From: Terriglobales bacterium
GTDB lineage: Bacteria > Acidobacteriota > Terriglobia > Terriglobales > Acidobacteriaceae
DNA: 51,937 nucleotides
Assembly: GCA_035543055.1 (NCBI GenBank)
Contig: DATKKJ010000098.1
Coordinates: 1 to 51,937, forward strand
Reading direction: 5' to 3'
The number at the start of each line of letters is the position of its first letter. The first letter of the stretch is position 1. A model generated the notes under the pieces. It made no database searches, had not been told where the DNA came from, and saw only the letters and a list, made by a program, of their open reading frames with translations. Below are positions 32,240 to 41,265 of this stretch, piece by piece. The position numbers were made by a program, and so were the translations under genes.

Positions 32240-33328
32240 ATGATCGTCAACATGAAAGATGTCGCCAGCGAAGAACAGATCCAGCACGTGATCAAGCGGG
32301 TGCAGGAAGCGGGCTACCAGGCCCACGTGACCCGCGGCACGGAGCGCACCATCATCGCCTGCGTGGGCAGTTCCGGCCGCCGCCACGAGATCGAGGCGCT
32401 GCAGGCCGCTCCCGGCGTGGACAACTGCGTCCCCATCGCCACCCCGTTCAAGCTGGTGAGCCGGCAGACCCGTCCCACCGGCACCGTGGTCAAGGTCGGC
32501 AACGTCAGCATCGGCGCCCACAAGGTGGTGGTCATCGCCGGGCCGTGCTCGGTGGAATCGCGCGAGCAGATGCTGACCGCCGCTCACGGCGTCAAGGCCT
32601 CCGGCGCCACCATGCTGCGCGGCGGAGCCTACAAGCCTCGCACCTCCCCCTACGACTTCCAGGGCCTGGGCGTGGAAGCGCTGGAGATCCTGCGCGCCGC
32701 CCGCGAGGAGACCGGCTTGCCCGTGGTCACCGAGGTTATGGGCAGCGAGGACGTGGACCTGATCTCGGAGTACGCCGACATGCTGCAGGTCGGCGCCCGT
32801 AACATGCAGAACTACAATCTGCTGCGCCGCCTGGCGCGCGCCGACAAGCCCGTCCTGCTGAAGCGCGGGCCCTCGGCCACCATCAAGGAGTGGTTGCTCG
32901 CCGCCGAGTACCTGCTCTCCGGCGGCAACGCCAATGTGGTGCTCTGCGAGCGCGGCATCAAGACCTTCGAGACCGACCTGCGCAACACCATCGACCTGGC
33001 GGCCGTCGCCCTGGCCAAGGAACTCTCCCACCTGCCGGTGATCGCCGATCCCTCGCACGGCACCGGACGGCGCAGCCTGATCGCTCCGGTCTCGCGCGCC
33101 GCGGTGGCGCTGGGGGCCGACGGGCTCATCATCGAGGTGCATCCGTGTCCGGAGCGCGCGCTTTCTGATGGCGCGCAGTCTCTCGACCTGGACGGCTTCG
33201 CCGAAGTGATGCGCGGCTTGGGCGATCCCATGCGCGCTGTCGCCACCCCGCAGGAGGTTCCGCGCAAGTATGCGGCGCGGGCGGCCAGCGCCTCCGGCTC
33301 GCACGACATCCAGAGCTTCAGTTTCTGA
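32240..33328 (+). CDS. aroF: DAHP synthase (3-deoxy-7-phosphoheptulonate synthase), type I-beta
   Basis: Condenses phosphoenolpyruvate and erythrose 4-phosphate in the first shikimate pathway step; 362 residues. An N-terminal ferredoxin-like domain (about 1-85, [20 protein letters not shown]) is typical of the Thermotoga-type I-beta enzymes, where it mediates feedback inhibition by Tyr and Phe. The barrel has [64 protein letters not shown] and [13 protein letters not shown]. The ATG at 32240 has GGGAGG 6 nt upstream. An attenuator precedes it, so transcription and enzyme activity may both respond to aromatic amino acids. Confidence 0.96.
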   Translation: MIVNMKDVASEEQIQHVIKRVQEAGYQAHVTRGTERTIIACVGSSGRRHEIEALQAAPGVDNCVPIATPFKLVSRQTRPTGTVVKVGNVSIGAHKVVVIAGPCSVESREQMLTAAHGVKASGATMLRGGAYKPRTSPYDFQGLGVEALEILRAAREETGLPVVTEVMGSEDVDLISEYADMLQVGARNMQNYNLLRRLARADKPVLLKRGPSATIKEWLLAAEYLLSGGNANVVLCERGIKTFETDLRNTIDLAAVALAKELSHLPVIADPSHGTGRRSLIAPVSRAAVALGADGLIIEVHPCPERALSDGAQSLDLDGFAEVMRGLGDPMRAVATPQEVPRKYAARAASASGSHDIQSFSF

Positions 33329-33329
33329 A

Positions 33330-33362
33330 ACGTGGGCGCGGGTCTCCGACCTGCGCCCACGT
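33330..33362. terminator. Bidirectional hairpin between convergent genes
   Basis: ACGTGGGCGC/GCGCCCACGT is a perfect 10-bp stem (33330-33339/33353-33362) between the stops of DAHP synthase and DoxX. U-tracts on both sides are weak. Confidence 0.6.
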
Positions 33363-33782
33363 CTATTTGGACTTGGACGGCCCGCCGCCGCCGCGCATCA
33401 CCGCGTCCAGCGCGATTGGTCCTCCGCCGAAGAAGATGAGTGCGAACGCCAGGGCGGCGCACGCCAGGGGAAATCCGTAACCTAGCGGTCCTCTCAATCC
33501 ATGCGGCCAGGTGACCTTGGCGATGGCCACGCACATCTCGACGAACAGGGCGAGGGCAGCCACGCGCGTCAGGAGCCCCAGCACCAGCAGCGTACCGCCG
33601 CCCAGTTCCGCCACCACCGCCACGTAAGCCATCCACCAGGGGAAGCCGAAGCCCTTGACGATGCTCACAAATGCCGACATCCCGCCGAGCGCCTTCTGCG
33701 CCCCGTAGGCGATCATGATGGCGCCCAGGGCCAGGCGCATCACCAGCAAGCCCAGCGGCTGCAGGCGGTCCAGGAATCGCAA
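33363..33782 (-). CDS. DoxX family membrane protein
   Basis: A 139-residue protein with four predicted hydrophobic segments: LLVMRLALGAIMIAYGAQKA, MAYVAVVAELGGGTLLVLGL, RVAALALFVEMCVAIAKV and ACAALAFALIFFGGGPIAL. This pattern fits the DoxX family, whose members are small four-helix membrane proteins linked to thiosulfate oxidation or redox stress in some organisms; the role here is unknown. The frame begins at a TTG (33782) 1 bp after the stop of the upstream gene, suggesting coupling. The C-terminal tail is short and basic. Confidence 0.85.
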   Translation of the reverse strand: MRFLDRLQPLGLLVMRLALGAIMIAYGAQKALGGMSAFVSIVKGFGFPWWMAYVAVVAELGGGTLLVLGLLTRVAALALFVEMCVAIAKVTWPHGLRGPLGYGFPLACAALAFALIFFGGGPIALDAVMRGGGGPSKSK

Positions 33783-33783
33783 G

Positions 33784-34983
33784 CTAGCCCCTCCCCGATA
33801 CGTAAGCCTGGATCTTGCCTGTTTCGCTGAGCTTCGCGGATTCCTCCGAATAGCTCAGGCTTACCCCGCGGCGCTGCATCTCGGCCACGAATTCCGGGGT
33901 CGGCACGTCGCTCTCCTGGTAGATGCCGCCGCGCTTGGCGATCTTCCCGCTGCACATCATCTGCAGTACGATCGACGCCGGCCAGGCGGTGGTGCGCATC
34001 ATCGCCGACATCTTCGTGCTCGGATCGTAGTCGTCGAACAGGGAATACGAGTACACCGAGCCCTGGGCGTGCGCCTCCACCCGCAGGATGCAGATGTCGG
34101 GATCGTTGCCAGCGAATTTCTCGCTTAGGATCTGCGCCGTCAGCTCCCGCGGGGCGATCGTCGCTTTTCCCACTTTCCGTTTTGCGCTGGAGAACAGCCC
34201 CAGGTCGTAGAGCAGCCGCACCATGGCGAAGTGGATGGGATAGCGCAGCGTCTTCTCGAAGCACTCGCCCACCTTGCCCTGGAAGGTCTCGGGCAGGGTC
34301 GAAGTCCCGCCCGAGGTGTGGAAGGCGATCAGCCGGGGCAGGCCGCGGATCTCGAAGTCTTCGGGCTCGGTCAGCGGCTCGAGGTAGGTGATCTTGCCGC
34401 CGCGCAGTACCTTGGCCGGTTCCACGTATTCGTTGATCAGCCCCTCCACCGAGAACACCAGTTGGTAGTAGAACGGCGGCTTGGGATTCCTGGGCAGGCC
34501 GCCGACGTAGATCTTCAGCGCGTCGGCCTTGCCGCCCGCCTTGCGCATCAGCTCGCCCGCCATGATCGACGCCATGCCCGGCGACAGCCCGCAGTCCGGC
34601 GCGATGCCCACGCCCTTCTTCTCCGCCTGCTTGCTGAGCGCATATTCCTGCTTGACCACGGTGTTGTTGCCGCCCAGGTCGGCAAAATGGCAGCCCGCCT
34701 CGATGGCCGCCTTGCACAGACCAAGGTTGAAGAAGTAGGGGATGGCGGAGAGCACGCCATCGTGCCCGCGCATCAGCTTCTTCGCCGCCGCCGGTTTGCG
34801 GGCGTCGAACACAACCGCCCGCACCTTCTTACCGCTGGCCAGCTTGTTCACCCGCGCCGCGGCAGCTTTGGCTTTCCTGCCGTCACTGTCGGCCAAAGTG
34901 ACCGATTCCACCTGCTCGGCGCGCGCCATGTCGTACGCCGCCGCCGACCCCATCATGCCCGCGCCGATCACTAAGAGCTTCAT
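33784..34983 (-). CDS. Saccharopine dehydrogenase family protein, possible lysine 6-dehydrogenase
   Basis: A 399-residue NAD(P)-dependent enzyme. Rossmann motif MKLLVIGAGMMGSAAAYDMA, then VLSAIPYFFNLGLCKAAIEA, CHFADLGGNN, GIAPDCGLSPGMASIMAGEL and the C-terminal catalytic half (RLIAFHTSGGTSTLPETF). The size and motifs resemble bacterial L-lysine 6-dehydrogenases more than saccharopine reductases, but related family members act on other amino acids. The start ATG at 34983 fits the family; the frame extends to 35118 through repeat sequence, which is unlikely to be coding. It is followed by DoxX with 1 bp spacing. Confidence 0.82.
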   Translation of the reverse strand: MKLLVIGAGMMGSAAAYDMARAEQVESVTLADSDGRKAKAAAARVNKLASGKKVRAVVFDARKPAAAKKLMRGHDGVLSAIPYFFNLGLCKAAIEAGCHFADLGGNNTVVKQEYALSKQAEKKGVGIAPDCGLSPGMASIMAGELMRKAGGKADALKIYVGGLPRNPKPPFYYQLVFSVEGLINEYVEPAKVLRGGKITYLEPLTEPEDFEIRGLPRLIAFHTSGGTSTLPETFQGKVGECFEKTLRYPIHFAMVRLLYDLGLFSSAKRKVGKATIAPRELTAQILSEKFAGNDPDICILRVEAHAQGSVYSYSLFDDYDPSTKMSAMMRTTAWPASIVLQMMCSGKIAKRGGIYQESDVPTPEFVAEMQRRGVSLSYSEESAKLSETGKIQAYVSGRG

Positions 34984-35032
34984 AAGAGCACTTCCCGCAT
35001 GGAGTAAAGAACCGCTCAGGTTACAGGAAAGA

Positions 35033-35104
35033 AGTAGCTGGTAGCTAGTGGCCGGTAGGTTGGTGTGTCTGCCTTCGTGTCTTCCTTTGTGTCCTTTGTG
35101 GTGA
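35033..35104. repeat. 7-bp-period tract followed by GTGTC-rich repeat
   Basis: AGTAGCT, GGTAGCT, AGTGGCC, GGTAGGT, TGGTGTG at 35033-35067, then a pyrimidine/GTGTC-rich stretch at 35077-35104 that resembles the right arm of the repeat at 27403. No gene is seen in this 148-bp gap. Confidence 0.55.
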
Positions 35105-35131
35105 GTCTTCTTGCTCACGTCGCCCGGGTAT

Positions 35132-36517
35132 TCACGGCCTCCCGGAACGCCTCCAATAGAGATATCCGGGCACCCCGATCAGCATGATGACCGCGCCCGC
35201 AATCGCTTCCTTGGGCCGCTCGTAGGCGACGATCACTGCCCAGATGGTTCCCGCCACCAGGTACAGCGCCGGCAGGACTGGATATCCCGTGCAGCGGTAC
35301 GGCCGCTCGACGTTCGGACGCTTCTTGCGCAGCACGAACACCGCCGCCACCGTGCCCACGTAGGCGATGACCCCGACCAGCATCACGTAGGTGTACAGCT
35401 CATCGTACTTGCCGCTCAACGCCAGCACCGCCGACCACGCCCCCAGCAGCACCAGCGACCGCGACGGCGTGCGATAGCGCGGGTGCACGTAAGAAAGCGC
35501 GGGGAAGAAGGCTCGGTCGCAAGCCATGGCATACACCACGCGCGCCCCCGCCAGGGTGCACGCCGACGCCGCCCCGAAGCAGGAAGTGGTGATCAGCAGG
35601 GACATCCAGCGCCCTGCGCCCGGCGAGAACAGGGTCATGGCCGCCGCCTGCGCGATGGTGCGCTCCTGCTTGATCTGCGACAGCGGCAATGCGTAGAGGT
35701 ACGCCAGGTTCAGGCTCAGGTAGATGACGCCCACCGCGATCACGCCCAGCACCAGCGCCCGCGGGATGTTGCGCTGCGGCTCCTTCACTTCGCCCGCCGC
35801 ACACGTAACGTAGTTCCATCCGTCGAACGCCCAGAAGACCCCGGTCAGGGCCAGGAATACCGCGACCGGCAGCGCTGGGGGATGTTCCATCGGCGCCAGC
35901 GTCGAGAAATGCTGCATCGAGCCCTTGCCCACCAGGAACCCGAGCGCGACGAACACGGCGATAGCAGCGAACTTCATCCACGTCGCGATGTTCTGGAAGG
36001 TGGCCGCCCGCCGCAACCCGACCACGTTGATCCAGGTCACGAAGGCGATGGCCAGCACCGCAACCAGCTGTCCGCGGGTCGGCGACCACGCGCCCAACGT
36101 GAACAGCGCCTGCCTGGCGCCGTAGGGCAGGACCTCGTCGCCGTAGGTGGCGAAGCCGACGCACAGCGCCGCGGTGGTGCCGCTGAAGTTGATGAACAAC
36201 ACCATCCAGCCGAACAGGAAGCCGTAGAACTCGCCGTAGGCCTCGCGCAGATAGACGTACTGCCCGCCGGCGCTGGGGAACATCGCGCCCAACTCCGCGA
36301 AGGCGAAGCAGGCCAGCAGCGAGATGCCGCCGCCCAGTACCCACACACCCAGGAAGACCAGCGGATTAACCAAGTGCTCGGCGACGTCGCTCACCGCCAG
36401 AAAGACCGCCGAACCGATGATGCCGCCTACCAGCAGCAGGACGGAATCCAGCAGCGACAGCCCGCGGATGAGGGTGGCTTTGGATTCCGCCGCGGTTGCG
36501 GGCCCGGTAGGGCTCAT
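35132..36517 (-). CDS. APC-family amino acid permease
   Basis: A 461-residue membrane transporter with about 12 hydrophobic segments. N-terminal helix SVLLLVGGIIGSAVFLAVSD contains the G-S-G-like signature of APC transporters (IIGSAVF). Others include FAFAELGAMFPSAGGQYVYL (helix 2/3 region), PVAVFLALTGVFWAFDGWN and VVYAMACDRAFFPALSYVHP, a conserved loop. This resembles LAT-type exchangers; the substrate cannot be told. ATG at 36517 overlaps the small zinc-ribbon gene as ATGA; the frame extends upstream through that gene to 36622 but the shorter start fits the family. Confidence 0.9.
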   Translation of the reverse strand: MSPTGPATAAESKATLIRGLSLLDSVLLLVGGIIGSAVFLAVSDVAEHLVNPLVFLGVWVLGGGISLLACFAFAELGAMFPSAGGQYVYLREAYGEFYGFLFGWMVLFINFSGTTAALCVGFATYGDEVLPYGARQALFTLGAWSPTRGQLVAVLAIAFVTWINVVGLRRAATFQNIATWMKFAAIAVFVALGFLVGKGSMQHFSTLAPMEHPPALPVAVFLALTGVFWAFDGWNYVTCAAGEVKEPQRNIPRALVLGVIAVGVIYLSLNLAYLYALPLSQIKQERTIAQAAAMTLFSPGAGRWMSLLITTSCFGAASACTLAGARVVYAMACDRAFFPALSYVHPRYRTPSRSLVLLGAWSAVLALSGKYDELYTYVMLVGVIAYVGTVAAVFVLRKKRPNVERPYRCTGYPVLPALYLVAGTIWAVIVAYERPKEAIAGAVIMLIGVPGYLYWRRSGRP

Positions 36518-36699
36518 CCGATCCCCAACTCGTCGGGCGATTCCAGGGGCGTCCCGCACACCCGGCAGATCACCGCCGAGCAATCGCCGCAGGTGAGGGG
36601 GTCCTCCACTTCGCGCTCGCACTTCGGGCAGTAGAGCGCCTCCGGTTTCACCTGCGACTGTTCGGCCATGCGGAAAGCGAACTCTACCACAGCGCCCAT
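36514..36699 (-). CDS. Small zinc-ribbon protein
   Basis: A 61-residue protein with two Cys pairs followed by another pair: LYCPKCEREVEDPLTCGDCS and VICRVCGTPLESP. These CxxC knuckles should bind zinc, giving a rubredoxin- or RING-like mini domain. It overlaps the permease start as ATGA and is therefore probably translated with it. Start ATG 36699 has GGAG about 10 nt upstream; an internal ATG at 36669 is an alternative. No function can be assigned. Confidence 0.7.
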   Translation of the reverse strand: MGAVVEFAFRMAEQSQVKPEALYCPKCEREVEDPLTCGDCSAVICRVCGTPLESPDELGIG

Positions 36700-36708
36700 T
36701 TACAATGA

Positions 36709-36736
36709 CTCCTAGCTCCTAGCTCCTAGCTACTCG
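36709..36736. repeat. 7-bp-period repeat tract (CTCCTAG)
   Basis: Three exact CTCCTAG copies followed by CTACTCG, directly before the methyltransferase start. A TACAAT box precedes it at 36701-36706 without a matching -35 hexamer. Confidence 0.65.
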
Positions 36737-36739
36737 ACC

Positions 36740-37474
36740 ATGACCCCGGACGAACAGCTTCGCTCCGAATTCAACAAGTGGGCCGAGGCCGGCCGCGGCG
36801 AGGAGATGGAGCGCCATCACCTCGACATCACCGAGAAGACCATACGCCGCATGGCCCTGCGTCCCGGGGAGCGCGTGCTCGACCTGGGCTGTGGCGCGGG
36901 CTGGGCCACCCGCATCCTGGCCCGCCTGGTCGGCGAAGGCCCTGAAGGCCACGGCCAGGTCATCGGCATCGACATCTCCGACGAGATGATCCGCCGTGCC
37001 CGCACCGCCTCCAAGGACTTCGAGAACGTGATGTTCGTGGTCGGCTCGGCCGACAAGATCCCCTGGGAAGAGAACTTCTTCGACAAGGTGCTCTCGGTCG
37101 AGTCCTTCTATTACTATCCCGACCAGGACCGGGCGCTGAACGAACTCTTCCGCGTGATGGCGCCGCGCGGACGGCTGTTCATTCTCATCAACCTCTACAA
37201 GGACAACCCCTACTCCCTGCGTTGGGTGGAAGAGCTCAAGGTCCCAGTGCACGCCCGCTCCAGGCAGGAGTACGTGGAGCTGCTCCAGAAGCACGCTTTC
37301 GAGGACGTCGAGGCTGTCCACATCCCCGACGACACGCCCACCCCCGACGACTACTCCGGCAAGTGGTTCAAGAACGCCCAGGAGCTGCGTGACTTCAAGC
37401 GCATCGGCGCCCTGCTGCTGATGGCCACCAAGCCCAATCTCCGCTCCCCGGCGCCGGGATACCAGATCTACTGA
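36740..37474 (+). CDS. Class I SAM-dependent methyltransferase
   Basis: A 244-residue soluble methyltransferase. SAM-binding motif I is VLDLGCGAGWATRILARLVG, motif II is VIGIDISDEMIRRAR, and FVVGSADKIPWEENFFDKVL and LNELFRVMAPRGRLFILINL fit motifs III-IV of the UbiE/Methyltransf_11 type. No substrate-specific domain is seen. Its ATG at 36740 follows a CTCCTAG repeat, so the leader is short and repeat-derived. Stands alone, divergent from the zinc-ribbon/permease pair. Substrate unknown. Confidence 0.88.
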   Translation: MTPDEQLRSEFNKWAEAGRGEEMERHHLDITEKTIRRMALRPGERVLDLGCGAGWATRILARLVGEGPEGHGQVIGIDISDEMIRRARTASKDFENVMFVVGSADKIPWEENFFDKVLSVESFYYYPDQDRALNELFRVMAPRGRLFILINLYKDNPYSLRWVEELKVPVHARSRQEYVELLQKHAFEDVEAVHIPDDTPTPDDYSGKWFKNAQELRDFKRIGALLLMATKPNLRSPAPGYQIY

Positions 37475-37521
37475 CCCGGTTCCGAACTGACACTCCGCAG
37501 CCTGGGCTCTGCAGTATCTGT

Positions 37522-37550
37522 TTGACCCACCCGATGTTCCCGCCTAGTAT
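37522..37550 (+). promoter_or_regulatory. Sigma-70 promoter of the Ser/Thr kinase gene
   Basis: TTGACC (37522-37527), 17-bp spacer, TAGTAT (37545-37550). The predicted start is about 23 nt before the GTG at 37580, which has GGGGAAGGGG upstream. Confidence 0.7.
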
Positions 37551-37579
37551 GGCGCGCACAGCCCAAGAGTGGGGAAGGG

Positions 37580-39823
37580 GTGTCGGTGGACGGTAGAACA
37601 GTCTCGCATTACCGGGTTCTGGAGAAGCTCGGCGGCGGCGGCATGGGGGTGGTACACCGCGCGGAAGATACCGTACTAGGCCGTACCGTGGCCCTCAAAT
37701 TCCTGCCTCAGGACACGATGCGCGACCAGCAGACGCTCGACCGCTTCCTGCGCGAGGCCCGGGCCGCGGCCGGTCTCACCCATCCTCATATCTGCACCGT
37801 CCACGAGGTCGGTGAGCAGGACGGCGAGCCCTTCATCGTCATGGAGCTGCTCGAAGGCGCGACCCTGAAGCACCTCATCGAAGGGGATTCGCTGAAGATC
37901 GAGCGGGTCATCGACCTGGGCATCCAGATCGCCGATGCCCTCGACCTGGCCCACGGCCGCGGCATCATCCACCGCGATATCAAGCCGGCGAACATCTTCG
38001 TCACCCGCGCCGGACACGCCAAGGTGCTGGACTTCGGTGTCGCCAAGTTCACCCAGAAATCCATCCGTGTAGCCGAAGTGGTCGGGGCGGGCATGGCGAC
38101 CGCGGCGTCCGATTCCCATCTGACCAGCCCCGGCTCCACGGTCGGCACCGCTTCCTACATGTCTCCGGAACAGACCCTGGGCAAGGAATTGGATGCGCGC
38201 ACCGACCTGTTCTCCTTCGGCAGCGTGCTGTACGAGATGACCACGGGCTCGGTCGCGTTCCCCGGCGGCACCCCAGCTGCCATCTCCGACGCCATCCTGC
38301 ATGGCATGCCCAAATCCGCGCTGGACCTGAATCCCAACACGCCCGCCGAGCTGGACCGCATCATCAACAAGGCCCTGGAGAAGGACCCGGACATGCGCTA
38401 CCAGAGCGCCGCCGAACTGCGCGGCGACCTCAAGCGCCTGAAGCGCGATCTGGATTCGGGCAGCCGGACATCCGTGGCCCGGCCCGCGGGAGCCGCGCCA
38501 ACCCCGGCCCGCCAGGCGGTCGCCCCTGCCGCCGAGAACTCGGTTGCCGTGCTCTATTTCGAGAACCTGAGCGGCGCGAAAGACGACGAGTACTTCCGCG
38601 ACGGCATGACCGAGGACATCATCACCGAGCTCTCCAAGATCAGCCAGTTGCGGGTCTTTCCCCGCTCGGAAGTGCTGGGATTCCGCAACAAGCCGGTCAC
38701 CGCGCCCGAGGTCGGGCAGCAACTGAACGCCTCCTTCGTTCTGGAGGGAAGCATTCGGCGCGCCGGGAACCGGCTGCGCATCACCGCGCAACTGGTCGAG
38801 ACCCGCACTCGCCACTCGGCTTGGGCGGAGCGATACGACCGCGAACTGGAGGACGTCTTCGTCATCCAGGACGAGATCGCCCGCAGCATCGCCCAGGCGC
38901 TGCGCATCACCCTTTCGCCGCAGGAAGAGAAGACCATCGCCCGCAAACCGACGGAGAACCTCCAGGCTTACGATTACTACCTGCGCGGGCGCAGCTATAC
39001 CCGGCGCGAGAACCTGGAGTTCGCCCTGCAGATGTTCGAGCAGGCCATCAAGCTCGATCCCAACTTCGCTCTCGCCCATGCCGGTGTCGCCAATGTCTGT
39101 GGCTTGTACTACGAACTGCGCGAGCAGAACCCGAAGTGGATCGAGCGCGGGGTCGCCGCTTGCGATCAGGCGTCGTCCCTGGACCCGCAGCTGGCCGAGG
39201 TGCTGGCGGCCCGCGCCCGCCTGTTCTACGGCGAGAAAAGGCCCGAGGATGCGGTCCAGTACGCCCGCATGGCGCTGGAGCGAAACCCGAACTGCGACGG
39301 CGCCTACAACATCCTGGCCCGGGCCTACTTCGTGTCCGGCCGCTACCAGGACGCGCTCGCCATCAAGGACCGGGCGCTGGAGACCAGCGGCGACGATTAC
39401 AACGTTTACATCCCCTTCATCAACAGTCTGGTGAAGCTCGGCCATGCGGAGGCCGCCACGCGGCTGCGGGAACGCCAGTCCGTCATCCTGGAGCAGCAAC
39501 TGGAGCTGGTGCCGGAAGACGTCCGCGCCCGCATCCTGCTGGCCTGCATCTATGCCACCCTGGGCAAGGAGGAGGATGCCGTTCGCCAGGCCCAGACTGC
39601 GGTGGCCCTGCGGCCCAATGAGCCCAGTGTCCTGTACAACGCCGCCTGTACCTACGGAGTGCTCTCCCGGAAAGCAGATGCACTCGACAGCCTGAAGAAA
39701 GCGGTGGCGGCGGGCTACGGGAACATCGAATGGGCGTCCCGCGACCCCGACCTTACCTGCCTCTACGACGATCCTGAATTCCAGGAACTGTGCCGCTCGA
39801 AACGGGCGAAAGCGAGCTCGTAA
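37580..39823 (+). CDS. Ser/Thr protein kinase with TolB-like and TPR domains
   Basis: A 747-residue protein. The kinase domain (about 8-280) has the P-loop [19 protein letters not shown], Lys in VALKFLP, catalytic [16 protein letters not shown] and the APE-like [20 protein letters not shown]. Residues 315-450 resemble the TolB N-terminal/FlgO-like module ([38 protein letters not shown]) often fused to such kinases. TPR-like repeats (about 460-740) follow ([19 protein letters not shown]-type segments). No membrane helix is evident, so it is probably cytoplasmic. Common in Acidobacteria; targets unknown. GTG start at 37580; GTG 37586 is also possible. Confidence 0.9.
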   Translation: MSVDGRTVSHYRVLEKLGGGGMGVVHRAEDTVLGRTVALKFLPQDTMRDQQTLDRFLREARAAAGLTHPHICTVHEVGEQDGEPFIVMELLEGATLKHLIEGDSLKIERVIDLGIQIADALDLAHGRGIIHRDIKPANIFVTRAGHAKVLDFGVAKFTQKSIRVAEVVGAGMATAASDSHLTSPGSTVGTASYMSPEQTLGKELDARTDLFSFGSVLYEMTTGSVAFPGGTPAAISDAILHGMPKSALDLNPNTPAELDRIINKALEKDPDMRYQSAAELRGDLKRLKRDLDSGSRTSVARPAGAAPTPARQAVAPAAENSVAVLYFENLSGAKDDEYFRDGMTEDIITELSKISQLRVFPRSEVLGFRNKPVTAPEVGQQLNASFVLEGSIRRAGNRLRITAQLVETRTRHSAWAERYDRELEDVFVIQDEIARSIAQALRITLSPQEEKTIARKPTENLQAYDYYLRGRSYTRRENLEFALQMFEQAIKLDPNFALAHAGVANVCGLYYELREQNPKWIERGVAACDQASSLDPQLAEVLAARARLFYGEKRPEDAVQYARMALERNPNCDGAYNILARAYFVSGRYQDALAIKDRALETSGDDYNVYIPFINSLVKLGHAEAATRLRERQSVILEQQLELVPEDVRARILLACIYATLGKEEDAVRQAQTAVALRPNEPSVLYNAACTYGVLSRKADALDSLKKAVAAGYGNIEWASRDPDLTCLYDDPEFQELCRSKRAKASS

Positions 39824-39873
39824 GCGCTCCTACCGCCAAGAGCGTCGACTGGCGGCCGGAGCCTGACGACGCC

Positions 39874-41256
39874 TCAGATCGCGTCCGACACGCTCGCCAT
39901 GTTGAAGTCGTGGGTCTTGATGGCGGGCACGATAGCGCGCTCCGTCCGCACCGGGCGGCTGAGCATCTCGGCGTTGGCCAGCACGTTGACCGGGCTCTCG
40001 TTCCAGCGGAAATTGTTCACCGGGTACGCGATCTGGCCGTTCTCGATCATGAATACGCCGTCGCGGGTGAGGCCGGTGTACTGCTGGGTCTGGGGCTGCA
40101 CGAAGCGGATGTAGAAGAAGTGGGTGATCAGCAGGCCGCGCTCGGTGGACTTGATGAGGTCATCCAGCGAGTGGTCCTCGCCGTGGATGATGGTCGCCCA
40201 ACTCGCGGGGCCGGTGGGCGCGGTGTTCTTCTGCTTCGCCCAGTAGCGGCTGTAGCTCAGGCCCTTGACCACGCCCTTCTCCACCCAAGTGCGCCGCTCC
40301 ACCGGCAGGAAGCTGGCGCCACCGCCACCTCCGCCGCCGAAGAAGAACTGCCCGACGCCGGCCAGCTGGGTGGAGATGCCGCCGTACCAGGGCACGGTGG
40401 GGATGCGTATATCGAAGGGGTCGCTGCGCACGGTGATGCGGTCGGAGAACATTTTTTCGCCGACGCGGGTGCCGCCGCCTTTCTTGCTCATCACCGACCG
40501 GCCTTCGTCGGCGGCCCGGGCATCGAAGCCGCCACCGAAGAGCAGCAGGACGAGGTCTTCCACCGCGGCCGGCTCCAGGATGACGGTGTAGCGGCCGGGA
40601 TCGAGCTTGCGCGGCTTCTGCGACAGAATGGCCTTGTCGATGGCGACCCGCGCCACCGCGCGGGAGTCCATCGCGCCGAGCTCGTGGCCCGCGGACAGGG
40701 CCCACCCGGAGCCGGTGCCGTCGGGCGTGCGCACCGTCGTGGTGTAGTTGTAGTCGGTGAGCGTGGTGTAGCCGAAATTGCCTTTCTTGTTGCCCAGGGC
40801 GTAGGCGCTGGCTTCGCGTTCCAGGAAGCCGCTGGACTCCAGTTTCTTGGCGGCGGCGCCCTCGATGGTGGCGCGCACCGCCTCTGCCAGCTCTTTAGCA
40901 CCGGAATCGGCGGTGCGCTGGTCGAATCCCTCGATCTGCGGATACTTCTGCGCGCCGAGCGGCTCGACGTACTCGGGATCGGGCGGCGCCAGCTTGGCCA
41001 GCTCTTCGGATCTCGCCACCGCACCCTTGAGCGCTTCGGCGGAGGTCTCGTTGGTGGCGACGCTTCCGGTGCGCGCGTCGAAGGTCGATGAGATGCGCAG
41101 GGCGATGCGCTGTTGGCGTCCGCTGGTGGTGACGCTGTTGTTGGCGAAGCGGATGTTGGCCGCGTCCCCGGCGCCGATCCGCACTTCGCAGTTGTCGGCC
41201 TTGGAGTAGGAGAGCACCTGGTCCACGAGTTTGCGCGCTTGGTCGTTGCTGAGCAT
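39874..41256 (-). CDS. pmbA: PmbA/TldE-type subunit of the TldD/TldE protease
   Basis: A 460-residue TldD/PmbA family member lacking the HExxxH metal site, so it is the likely non-catalytic partner of the TldD at 41266-42861. Characteristic parts: SKADNCEVRIGAGDAANIRF (N-terminal), PGRYTVILEPAAVEDLVLLL and GLTRDGVFMIENGQIAYPVN. In Escherichia coli TldD/TldE matures microcin B17 and degrades CcdA. A run of seven Gly (FFFGGGGGGG) interrupts the middle region and may be a loop expansion. It follows tldD by 9 bp. Confidence 0.9.
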   Translation of the reverse strand: MLSNDQARKLVDQVLSYSKADNCEVRIGAGDAANIRFANNSVTTSGRQQRIALRISSTFDARTGSVATNETSAEALKGAVARSEELAKLAPPDPEYVEPLGAQKYPQIEGFDQRTADSGAKELAEAVRATIEGAAAKKLESSGFLEREASAYALGNKKGNFGYTTLTDYNYTTTVRTPDGTGSGWALSAGHELGAMDSRAVARVAIDKAILSQKPRKLDPGRYTVILEPAAVEDLVLLLFGGGFDARAADEGRSVMSKKGGGTRVGEKMFSDRITVRSDPFDIRIPTVPWYGGISTQLAGVGQFFFGGGGGGGASFLPVERRTWVEKGVVKGLSYSRYWAKQKNTAPTGPASWATIIHGEDHSLDDLIKSTERGLLITHFFYIRFVQPQTQQYTGLTRDGVFMIENGQIAYPVNNFRWNESPVNVLANAEMLSRPVRTERAIVPAIKTHDFNMASVSDAI

Positions 41257-41265
41257 GTTTCTCTC

